Positions 1 to 5,361 of a DNA stretch of 5,361 nucleotides are shown one piece after another (positions within the stretch are counted from its first letter, which is position 1; each line of letters starts with the position of its first letter). Where the stretch lies: NCBI GenBank assembly GCA_015655565.1, contig JAATEU010000556.1, forward strand, positions 1-5,361. Direction: 5' to 3'. Below the pieces are notes generated by a model, which saw only the letters and a list, made by a program, of their open reading frames with translations, searched no databases and was not told where the DNA came from. Made by a program: the position numbers and the translations under genes. This stretch comes from Clostridiales bacterium (lineage in GTDB: Bacteria; Bacillota; Clostridia; Lachnospirales; Lachnospiraceae).

Positions 1-129
1 CTCATTTGTATCTTTAAATGAGCTGAGAACCATCCAGAGTACCGGATATATCATGATAATGGCAAACAGAAATGTAAACACATGATAAATTACTTTGGAT
101 AATCTTCTTTTTAAAATGTAATTATTCAT
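1..129 (-). CDS. Sugar ABC transporter permease, MalG/UgpE-like (N-terminus only)
   Basis: This is the first 43 codons of a second inner-membrane permease; the gene runs off the left edge. The visible protein has a short basic N-terminus (MNNYILKRRLSK), then a hydrophobic helix at about residues 14-33, followed by PVLWMVLSSFK. That last stretch, with a Pro-x-x-W/x-x-x-x-S-x-K end to the first helix, is typical of the second permease of CUT1 carbohydrate importers. The ATG at 129-127 is chosen because an AGAGGTG ribosome binding site lies six bases upstream. The gene starts 11 bases after the stop of the first permease, so the two are almost certainly cotranscribed and probably translationally coupled. 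It should pair with that permease to form the membrane channel. The family call rests on a short fragment plus operon position; the substrate cannot be told. Confidence 0.85.
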   Translation of the reverse strand, partial: MNNYILKRRLSKVIYHVFTFLFAIIMIYPVLWMVLSSFKDTNE

Positions 130-135
130 AGTTTT

Positions 136-142
136 CACCTCT
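136..142 (-). promoter_or_regulatory. Ribosome binding site of second permease, overlapping the upstream stop
   Basis: On the minus strand the bases read AGAGGTG, six bases before the ATG at 129. The stop codon TAG of the preceding permease (143-141) forms the beginning of this site, an arrangement that favours reinitiation by ribosomes finishing the upstream gene. Confidence 0.7.
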
Positions 143-1064
143 ACGATTCATAATATACCCACCTCTTTTGTGTCTTAAATAAAAGAAATGTAATAAGTCC
201 TACAAAAAGTACCATAACCCATGCCATAGCACAACCATATCCTAATTTGCCATAGGTAAATGAATTTTGATACATGTACACGGTGTAGAATAGGGTAGAA
301 TCCCTGGGTTTTCCCTGTGTGATAATATAGCTTTGGGTAAAAGCCATAAATCCGTTGATTATCTGGTTTATCAGGTTAAAGAGAATTGTCGGTGTAAGCA
401 TTGGCAGCGTAATTTTTATAAAACGGTATATCCCGCCTGCTCCGTCTACCTTTGCCGATTCATATAAGCTTACCGGAACTTGCTTCAGACCGGATAAAAA
501 AATCAGCATAGATGATCCAAACTGCCAAACTGCTAAAACAATCAGAGTCCAAATTGCCGTATCCGTACGTCCGAGCCAGGCAACCGTACTGGGAATCCCT
601 ATTGACTGGAGCAATGCATTAATTACGCCGTCACTGGCGAACATCCGTTTCCATAAAATTGCTACTGCCACACTTGAGCCAATGATGGATGGCAAATAAT
701 ATACCGCGCGGTAAAATCCGGACAGCTTTGTGGATTTTACTAAAAGCATGGCAACGATCAGCGCCATTATTAATCTAAGGGGAACGGAAAATATAACGTA
801 ATACAGGGTTGCTCCGAAGGATTTCCAGAACGTAGCGTCACTGGTAAGCATTGTTATGTAATTTTCAAGACCGATAAATGACGGTGTCTTTAAAATATTA
901 TACCGTGTAAATGAAAATCCGAACGAAACAAGCATGGGCAGAATAATGAAGCCGAGAAAGCCTATCAGGAAGGGCAGGATAAATACATATCCTGCGACTT
1001 CCTTTCTATTCATGATCTGACCAATAGTCCTTTTTCGTTTCGGAGTCATACTGTTCTTTTTCAA
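141..1064 (-). CDS. Sugar ABC transporter permease, MalF/UgpA/LacF-like
   Basis: This is an integral membrane permease of a CUT1-family carbohydrate ABC importer, about 307 residues, a normal length. After a basic cytoplasmic N-terminus (KKNSMTPKRKR) six hydrophobic segments can be read. They begin near VFILPFLIGFLGF and end with WVMVLFVGLITFLLF, and the third carries the usual YYLPSII motif. The cytoplasmic EAA loop that docks the ATPase is clear: ESAKVDG at residues 202-208, followed by the conserved I-x-LP (ITLPML). The first visible in-frame start is a TTG at 1079, but I place the start at the TTG at 1064 because GGAG at 1077-1074 then sits nine bases upstream. The in-frame ATG at 1049 is too far from that site. 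The gene begins 26 bases after the solute-binding protein stop and ends 11 bases before the second permease. Substrate is unknown; the family suggests an oligosaccharide, sugar or glycerol-phosphate-like compound. Confidence 0.93.
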   Translation of the reverse strand: MKKNSMTPKRKRTIGQIMNRKEVAGYVFILPFLIGFLGFIILPMLVSFGFSFTRYNILKTPSFIGLENYITMLTSDATFWKSFGATLYYVIFSVPLRLIMALIVAMLLVKSTKLSGFYRAVYYLPSIIGSSVAVAILWKRMFASDGVINALLQSIGIPSTVAWLGRTDTAIWTLIVLAVWQFGSSMLIFLSGLKQVPVSLYESAKVDGAGGIYRFIKITLPMLTPTILFNLINQIINGFMAFTQSYIITQGKPRDSTLFYTVYMYQNSFTYGKLGYGCAMAWVMVLFVGLITFLLFKTQKRWVYYES

Positions 1065-1073
1065 TGATGTTAT

Positions 1074-1077
1074 CTCC
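1074..1077 (-). promoter_or_regulatory. Ribosome binding site deciding the TTG start of permease 1
   Basis: GGAG on the minus strand lies nine bases upstream of the TTG at 1064-1062. It falls inside codons 1-2 of the longer reading that begins at the TTG at 1079, which argues against that longer start. Confidence 0.55.
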
Positions 1078-1090
1078 AATCTGTGAAAGT

Positions 1091-2410
1091 CTATTTGGCT
1101 GCTTCCTCCAAAATCTCTTTAGAGACTGTAACAAATTCGTTTGCTGCGTCTTCCATATTGATTTCGCCGAAACGAAGGGTCTCTACCAGTCTTTTGCCCA
1201 ATTCTTCCACCTCGCTGAAACCGGATGGACTGGGAGGGTCAATGGGCTCTGCAATCTCCGTTACCCTGGCAATAAAATCAAATACCCGGGCCGTTACGTC
1301 GTCAACCTTACCCTTTACAAAGTCTGCAATCTCCGTGTTAATTGGAATTCCACGTTCTCCCATTAAAATTTCATTGGCTTCCTCGCTGTTTGTGAACCAG
1401 TCAATAAATTTTGCCGCTGCTTCCTTATTTTTGGAAGTCTCCGCTATGGAGAAAAACATACTTGGCTTTAAATATTCCGGCTGTGCTGCCGCATCTGCCG
1501 TAGTCGGCCACATACAGATTCCGAAATCCCTTCCGGCAGTGGATGAAACACTGATAAACTGGTTGGAAAAGCAAAAATCATTCCAGGTAGTCTGATCAAT
1601 AATCGGTTTGGTTTCAACAACCTCAGGATTTTTCTCTACCAATAAATTAGCCGGAATGCAGAATTTTGCATCTGAAAACTTTGCGATACTGGTAAAATAT
1701 AATAAGCTTGAGTCAGCTGTTCCCTCTGCCAGTTCGTCAAATAAATAAGAGCCGGTTGTTCTTGCGATAAACTGTATCATATTAATGCCGCCGTCAAAGT
1801 AGGTCAGGACATCGGTCTTTTCATAAATGGTCTGTCCGATTTCATATAATTCATCGATGGTTGGCTGTTCCGGGATTGTAACACCGGCTTTTTCCACGAT
1901 TTCTTTGTCGTAAACCATCATAGGTGCATTGCTGCCCAGGCTGAGAGCATATACCGAACCGTCAATTTTACCGCTTTCTATAATGCTTTCCGGTATATTG
2001 GATGTATCAATGGTCCCGTCCTCGATAAACGGAGTCAGGTCGGCCAGCTGATTGCTCTCCTGAAACTGATTAATATAAGCATAATCCTGTTGTAAAATAT
2101 CAGGGAGATTTCCGCCTGCCGCCATTGTGGAAACCTTATCCCAATATCCTGTCCAATCCGTAAACTCTGTTTTGATAGTTACATTGGAATTATTTTTCAT
2201 GTAAAGCTCCGCTGCTTTTTGCGTCAAATCATTTCGTGTCTGGTTTCCCCACCAAACCAGGCTTAAAGTTACTTTCTCATCACCGGAAGAAGTATCCTCC
2301 GTATTTTGCGTATCGGTTGCAGGTGATGTCTTGTTAACGCCACACCCTGCCTACAGTCCTGTAACCATTGCGGTCAACACAAGTAAAGATAATAATTTTT
2401 TTTTCCTCAT
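1091..2410 (-). pseudogene. Extracellular solute-binding lipoprotein (family 1), interrupted by a TAG codon in the signal peptide
   Basis: This encodes the ligand-capturing lipoprotein of a CUT1 sugar importer, 439 codons if the internal stop is ignored. It starts at an ATG at 2410 behind a near-perfect ribosome binding site. Codons 1-19 form a lipoprotein signal peptide (MRKKKLLSLLVLTAMVTGL), codon 20 is TAG, and codons 21-23 are A-G-C, the end of a lipobox with Cys23 as the lipidated residue. A Thr/Ser/Asp-rich linker (about 24-45) leads into the SBP fold, beginning VTLSLVWWGNQ. Family features follow: GNLPDILQQDYAY, then YALSLGSNAPMMVYDKEIVEKAG (written here in two parts of the same loop), and FIDWFTNSEEANEIL near the C-terminus. 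Everything after codon 20 is open to the TAG at 1093-1091, so the lesion looks recent, or is a sequencing error. The stop precedes the lipidated cysteine, so normal translation yields only a 19-residue peptide. Restart at a TTG at 2227 would make a cytosolic protein lacking the first strand. The gene leads the permease operon. Confidence 0.88.
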
Positions 2411-2419
2411 TATTCAAAT

Positions 2420-2427
2420 ACCTCCTT
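2420..2427 (-). promoter_or_regulatory. Ribosome binding site of the solute-binding protein
   Basis: The minus strand reads AAGGAGGT, an almost complete anti-16S match, nine bases before the ATG at 2410. It fixes the start of the gene at the signal peptide, so the true gene begins upstream of the internal TAG and not at the downstream TTG. Confidence 0.88.
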
Positions 2428-2435
2428 TTTTATTT

Positions 2436-2533
2436 TTCGCGAAGACAAAGTGAGCAATCATCAAGTTTGCTCAATTAAAGATTGCTTGCTGATTGTGAAC
2501 TCGCCTGCGACCGGAAGAAACACGCTGCGCGAA
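2436..2533. repeat. Structured inverted-repeat block, possible interspersed palindromic element
   Basis: About 100 bases are bounded by TTCGCG (2436-2441) and its complement CGCGAA (2528-2533). Inside is a perfect 7-bp inverted repeat, TGAGCAA (2451-2457) and TTGCTCA (2467-2473), with a nine-base loop. A competing 7-bp pair, AGCAATC (2453-2459) and GATTGCT (2480-2486), shares the same left arm, so only one can form at a time. The right half (about 2498-2533) is richer in G+C than the flanks. It lies in the probable 5' untranslated region of the transporter mRNA. It could be a small repeated non-coding element, an operator or an mRNA structure; no U-run follows, so it is not a classical terminator. 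The boundaries are approximate. Confidence 0.35.
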
Positions 2534-2568
2534 TTTTTACGGTTCGAGGGCGTATTTCTTTTGGTTTG

Positions 2569-2593
2569 TATTGCAATAATACTACATATTGCA
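2569..2593. repeat. TATTGCA direct repeat with a 10-bp palindrome, candidate regulator site
   Basis: TATTGCA occurs at 2569-2575 and again at 2587-2593, offset by 18 bases. The first copy is part of the perfect palindrome TATTGCAATA (2569-2578). Paired direct repeats about two helical turns apart are the usual target form of AraC-family regulators, the class expected for the neighbouring response regulator. Assignment as its binding site is an inference. The site overlaps the suggested minus-strand promoter. Confidence 0.35.
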
Positions 2594-2603
2594 CAAAAGT
2601 AAA
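2576..2603 (-). promoter_or_regulatory. Candidate sigma-A promoter of the transporter operon
   Basis: On the minus strand TTTACT (2603-2598, four of six matches to TTGACA) is followed after 16 bases by TATTAT (2581-2576, five of six matches to TATAAT). Transcription would begin near 2569 and give a leader of about 158 bases containing the inverted-repeat block. In A/T-rich DNA such matches arise easily, so this is tentative. Confidence 0.35.
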
Positions 2604-2665
2604 TTAAAAAAACGGCTTTTTATAGGTCGAAAAAATGTCTTTTTGAGTATTATGCAGAAAAGCTC

Positions 2666-2694
2666 TTTATTTTGTTTGGTTATTTTTATATAAT
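2666..2694 (+). promoter_or_regulatory. Weak candidate promoter of the kinase/regulator operon
   Basis: A perfect TATAAT lies at 2689-2694. The hexamer 17 bases upstream, TTTATT (2666-2671), is a poor -35 match. Initiation about seven bases downstream would leave only some 16 bases before the TTG start at 2717 and would almost touch its ribosome binding site, so the real promoter may lie further upstream. The -10 match is the only strong evidence. Confidence 0.25.
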
Positions 2695-2701
2695 TTGCCA
2701 T

Positions 2702-2709
2702 AAGGGGGT
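2702..2709 (+). promoter_or_regulatory. Ribosome binding site deciding the TTG start of the kinase
   Basis: AAGGGGGT lies seven bases upstream of the TTG at 2717. The longer in-frame start at 2672 has no such site in front of it, and the in-frame GTG at 2707-2709 lies within the purine run and is left with almost no spacing. The TTG at 2717 is therefore preferred. Confidence 0.65.
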
Positions 2710-2716
2710 GGAGCGA

Positions 2717-4477
2717 TTGGGTTACTTGAGAAAGATATTATGCTGTTATGCCAATTTGCCGTTAAAGAGAAAAATAACTGTGATTGTTTATGCTTCCTTT
2801 ATTTTTCTGGGTATTGTTTTTTCAGTCAATTTACATAAGCTGACTGATTATTATGACAGGGATATGTATCAGACCAATGCACAGCTATTAGATAACGTAA
2901 TATCCAATATTGAAGCGGAAATGTCCGCAATTTCCAATATGTCGGACTATATCATTGCCGACAATGTCATACAGAAAAGCCTTACCCTGCTGATGGATTC
3001 GCCAGATAATTATAAGGCGGCATCCTATAGAAGGGATGCATATGAAGCCCTTTATACCTATATGTTCCTAAATGATTATATCAGGTCCATCACCCTGGTG
3101 ACAGATGATGCCATTATTACAATGGGAGATTCCCTGGAAGAAACGGAACTTGATTTTGATACGACAGCTAAGCAGGCAGCTGATGCCAATGGAGGAACCG
3201 TATGGATTTCAGACAAGATGACCAATTATGCTACGTTTTGTGTCCGTCAAATCAGGCAGAAGAAGTATCTGAATCTTAGGAAATTAGGTACTTTATATGT
3301 AAAGGCAAATCTAGACAAAATCATTGCCGATGCCCTGGAAAATGCAGGCTATACGCCGGACGTCACTGAATTTATCCTGTTTCATGAGGGTGATCAGATT
3401 TATCCGGAAAAAGCTATTTATGAACAAAATCAGATTCTCAGAAAGAATTTATCAGAAACCTACCAGATTGAAAGTATTGACGGGGAAAAAAAGTTTATTA
3501 TCTTCGGCAATATGAATTATGTTCCATGGAATTATTACTATTTTAGAGACTATAACCAGATATTTTACCGGGCAACCCAGGTGAAATTAACGGCAGTATT
3601 TTTAACGGCAGTATTTTTAATTTTTTCCATTATGTTTACAAATATAATATTAAAAAATATTTTTAAGCATTTGGATTACCTGATTTATAAAATGAAGGAA
3701 TTTGGCGGTGAACCGGTCCGTCCGTCTGCGAAAAAATATAACTATCAAGGCCGGCAGGATGAAATTGGCCGCCTTCACCGCACCTTTGACGAAATGACGG
3801 AAAATGTGAAAGCATTGCGTGATGAAAACTATGATAAGCAGCTGCTGTTAAAGGATGCCACCATAAAAATGCTGGAGCAGCAAATAAATCCGCACTTTTT
3901 GTATAACACCCTGGATACTATTAATTGTATGGCGCAAATGCAGGGAAATGAAGATATTTCCACTATGGTTTTATCTCTTGGAAATTTATTCCGTGCTTCC
4001 ATTATGCAGCAAAAAGAATTAATTCCTTTAGAACAGGAACTTGAATTTTTAAACAGTTATATTCAAATTCAAAAAATACGGTTCAAGGAACGGTTACAAA
4101 TAACAATTGACATTCCGGACAAGTACAACAGGATACTTATCCCAAAGCTGAGTATACAGCCCCTGGTAGAAAATGCATTAAAGCATTCCATGGAATTCAG
4201 CTTTGAACCTTGCGGGGTTTTTCTTACACTCATTGATAAAAGCAACCGTTACCAGCTGAGGGTTGCAAATACCGGTTCTTTTTTTGAAGCCAATCTGCTG
4301 GAAAAAATCCGGAAAAACACATTAAGACCCCTGGGAACCGGCGTTGGTTTAATGAATATTGACTCTCGCCTGCGCCTGATATTCGGCGAGGAATATGGTT
4401 TGTCATTTCTTAATCAGGACGGTATGGCCATTGTATTGCTGCAAATACCAAAGGGCACGGAAGATGTAACGGAATAG
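2717..4477 (+). CDS. Membrane sensor histidine kinase, YesM-like (HAMP + His_kinase + HATPase_c)
   Basis: This is the sensor of a two-component system, about 586 residues, the usual size for the YesM class. It has a short basic N-terminus and a transmembrane helix (about 20-37). An extracytoplasmic region of some 250 residues (38-288) follows, in the place of the Cache-like ligand domain of this family. The second helix spans about 291-312 and is followed by a HAMP-type segment (about 313-368, containing DEIGRLHRTFDEM). The phospho-acceptor motif EQQINPHFLYNTLD carries His393. The ATP-binding domain shows an N box (LVENALKHS, Asn486) and a glycine-rich box (GTGVGL, 540-545). All key catalytic residues are present. 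The start is a TTG at 2717, chosen by its ribosome binding site. A perfect 15-bp tandem duplication lies in the second helix. The kinase should phosphorylate the regulator encoded 72 bases downstream, in response to an extracellular signal that is probably a carbohydrate handled by the divergent transporter. Confidence 0.93.
   Translation: MGYLRKILCCYANLPLKRKITVIVYASFIFLGIVFSVNLHKLTDYYDRDMYQTNAQLLDNVISNIEAEMSAISNMSDYIIADNVIQKSLTLLMDSPDNYKAASYRRDAYEALYTYMFLNDYIRSITLVTDDAIITMGDSLEETELDFDTTAKQAADANGGTVWISDKMTNYATFCVRQIRQKKYLNLRKLGTLYVKANLDKIIADALENAGYTPDVTEFILFHEGDQIYPEKAIYEQNQILRKNLSETYQIESIDGEKKFIIFGNMNYVPWNYYYFRDYNQIFYRATQVKLTAVFLTAVFLIFSIMFTNIILKNIFKHLDYLIYKMKEFGGEPVRPSAKKYNYQGRQDEIGRLHRTFDEMTENVKALRDENYDKQLLLKDATIKMLEQQINPHFLYNTLDTINCMAQMQGNEDISTMVLSLGNLFRASIMQQKELIPLEQELEFLNSYIQIQKIRFKERLQITIDIPDKYNRILIPKLSIQPLVENALKHSMEFSFEPCGVFLTLIDKSNRYQLRVANTGSFFEANLLEKIRKNTLRPLGTGVGLMNIDSRLRLIFGEEYGLSFLNQDGMAIVLLQIPKGTEDVTE
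3587..3620 (+). repeat. 15-bp in-frame tandem duplication in the kinase second transmembrane helix
   Basis: TTAACGGCAGTATTT occurs at 3587-3601 and again, without a mismatch, at 3602-3616; the next four bases (TTAA) begin a third copy. It encodes LTAVF-LTAVF-L at residues 291-301. Perfect identity at silent positions suggests a recent duplication by slippage. It adds five residues, roughly one and a half helical turns, to the membrane helix that links the sensor domain to HAMP. Confidence 0.9.
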
Positions 4478-4533
4478 AATAAAAGTACCCTTACAAATCT
4501 GCACAGGGGAGTTTCCGGGAGCGTCCAATAAAG

Positions 4534-4540
4534 AAGGGAG
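4534..4540 (+). promoter_or_regulatory. Ribosome binding site of the response regulator
   Basis: AAGGGAG lies nine bases before the ATG at 4550. The 72 bases between the kinase stop and this gene contain no terminator-like hairpin with a T-run, so the two genes are probably cotranscribed. Confidence 0.8.
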
Positions 4541-4549
4541 ATTTATAAT

Positions 4550-5361
4550 ATGTTATTAAGACTGATAATTGTAGATGATGAAGACATAATCCGCAATGCA
4601 ATATCTCAAATGATTGACTTTAACCCATTGGGATATGAACTCGTCGGGACTGCCAGAAACGGCATGGAAGCCCTTGATTTTATATGCGATAATTTTCCTG
4701 ATGTGATTATAACCGATTTGAAAATGCCGGTTCTGAACGGACTTGAGCTTATTGAACGTGTTTCCCGTCTGGATGCCGACATTGACTATATTATTTTATC
4801 CGGCTACGGCGAATTTGAATTTGCGAAGCAGGCAATGAAATATGGTGTACAAAATTATTTATTAAAACCGACGAACAAGCAGGAATTGATTAACGCCCTG
4901 GCTGAAATACGCAGAAACCGCGACTTAAAAAGAGAGAAAGCAAACTTACAGCAGACGCAAATATTAAACAGCGTCCGTTCTCCAATGGAACAATGTTTTT
5001 TAATGGAAGCTCTTGAAGAAAATCATGATTTCATGAACTGCTACAACAAATATAAACCATTACTGGCCTTTCCGGGCAATTGCCTTCATGTTTGTATCTG
5101 CTCCTTCATTGAAGATACCTTTTTGAAGGATTTTTTAAAGGATTTTTATGATATTTTATCCGTAAAGAAGCTTTCCCTGTTTTTTCCCGTGATTTCTGTC
5201 AAGAATAGTGTTTTGCTGATTTTCCCCATTGATTCCTTATCCATACAGGACGAACTCCGTAAAAAACTTGAGGAATTGGAATACAAATTCCAAACGGTGT
5301 CCCTCGTTACCAGCTTTCTTCATTTTAATACCAGTGCGGAATTATTTGAAACGGTAGTGAA
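4550..5361 (+). CDS. Response regulator, YesN-like (receiver domain; C-terminus outside the window)
   Basis: This is the cognate response regulator of the upstream kinase; 270 codons are visible and the gene runs off the right edge. It starts MLLRLIIVDDE. The receiver domain occupies about residues 1-120 with all conserved residues: the acidic pair Asp9/Asp10, the phospho-acceptor Asp56 (IITDLKMP), Ser84 (ILSGYGEFEFA) and Lys106 (YLLKPT). The YGEFEFAKQAM motif is typical of YesN-class regulators. The following region (about 121-270) is a poorly conserved linker such as these roughly 500-residue proteins carry before a C-terminal AraC-type helix-turn-helix, which would lie beyond the edge. That DNA-binding domain is inferred, not seen. 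A near-perfect 12-bp repeat (LKDF twice, residues 192-199) lies in the linker. The likely target is the divergent transporter operon. Confidence 0.92.
   Translation, partial: MLLRLIIVDDEDIIRNAISQMIDFNPLGYELVGTARNGMEALDFICDNFPDVIITDLKMPVLNGLELIERVSRLDADIDYIILSGYGEFEFAKQAMKYGVQNYLLKPTNKQELINALAEIRRNRDLKREKANLQQTQILNSVRSPMEQCFLMEALEENHDFMNCYNKYKPLLAFPGNCLHVCICSFIEDTFLKDFLKDFYDILSVKKLSLFFPVISVKNSVLLIFPIDSLSIQDELRKKLEELEYKFQTVSLVTSFLHFNTSAELFETVV

Larger units (their letters stand above)
2411..2716. other. Divergent intergenic control region
   Basis: These 306 bases separate the minus-strand transporter operon from the plus-strand two-component operon and hold no convincing protein gene. From left to right they contain the binding-protein ribosome binding site, a GC-richer block with several inverted repeats (2436-2533), a direct repeat/palindrome pair near a possible minus-strand promoter (2569-2603), A/T-rich tracts, and a possible plus-strand promoter just before the kinase. 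I found no good match to a catabolite-repression cre operator (TGNAANCGNNNNCA) and no intrinsic terminator. Confidence 0.7.

Noticed and set aside
355..699. Plus-strand open frame of 114 codons inside permease 1
   Set aside because: It is antisense to a clear permease gene, has no family-like sequence and no ribosome binding site, and is explained as a shadow frame.
1064..1595. Two overlapping plus-strand open frames (1064-1366 and 1083-1595)
   Set aside because: Both are antisense to the solute-binding protein gene and show low-complexity Ser/Ala/Leu composition typical of shadow frames.
1091..2227. A 378-codon reading frame starting at a TTG at 2227, as the whole solute-binding protein gene
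   Set aside because: The TTG has no ribosome binding site at proper spacing, the reading lacks a signal peptide and the first strand of the fold, and in-frame family sequence with a lipobox and a strong ribosome binding site continues upstream to 2410.
2351..2353. TAG read as pyrrolysine
   Set aside because: The codon falls in a cleaved signal peptide at a position needing a small or hydrophobic residue, and no pyrrolysine genes are visible; a Leu-to-stop mutation or an error is far simpler.
2601..2646. A/T-rich tracts around AACGGCTTTTTATAG as an intrinsic terminator
   Set aside because: The possible stem is only a few A-T pairs without a GC-rich core, and no gene ends nearby on either strand.
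2672..2716. Kinase start at the TTG at 2672
   Set aside because: The extension has no ribosome binding site before it, and it contains both the AAGGGGGT site that serves the TTG at 2717 and a TATAAT that looks like promoter DNA.
2411..2716. Catabolite-repression cre operator in the intergenic region
   Set aside because: I scanned for TGNAANCGNNNNCA-like sites by eye and found no convincing match.
3324..3515. Plus-strand 63-codon frame inside the kinase gene
   Set aside because: It lies in another frame of the well-supported kinase gene and has no recognisable features.

Overview
The window looks like a chromosomal carbohydrate-uptake locus from a low-to-moderate GC, Gram-positive Clostridia-type bacterium, probably Lachnospiraceae or a close relative. 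The evidence is strong purine-rich ribosome binding sites, TTG starts, a lipoprotein-type solute-binding protein, and a YesM/YesN-type two-component pair next to a CUT1-type sugar ABC transporter. The taxonomic call is an inference from style and gene content.

The left half (1-2410) is one minus-strand operon, read right to left. It encodes an extracytoplasmic solute-binding lipoprotein (2410-1091), a MalF/UgpA-like permease (1064-141) and the N-terminus of a MalG/UgpE-like permease (129 to the left edge). The genes are packed with gaps of 26 and 11 bases. No ATPase gene is visible. CUT1 importers of this type often use a shared MsmX/MsmK-type ATPase encoded elsewhere, but the operon also continues beyond the window.

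The middle (2411-2716) is a divergent control region. It carries a structured inverted-repeat block, a short direct repeat (TATTGCA twice, 18 bases apart) and candidate promoters. The right half, on the plus strand, encodes a membrane sensor histidine kinase of the YesM / HisKA_7TM-less 'His_kinase' family (2717-4477). It is followed 72 bases later by a response regulator (4550 to the right edge) whose receiver domain is complete and whose expected AraC-type DNA-binding domain lies outside the window. By analogy with similar loci, the kinase probably senses an extracellular carbohydrate and the regulator controls the divergent transporter operon.

Two sequence-level oddities stand out. First, the solute-binding protein gene is open from its signal peptide to its end except for a single TAG codon exactly at the -3 position of its lipobox. 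The component that captures the substrate is therefore predicted not to be made or exported unless the codon is suppressed, reverted or a sequencing error. Second, the second transmembrane helix of the sensor kinase contains a perfect 15-bp in-frame tandem duplication (LTAVF twice). No clearly new system is visible. The locus is a recognisable transporter plus two-component module with possible recent lesions.
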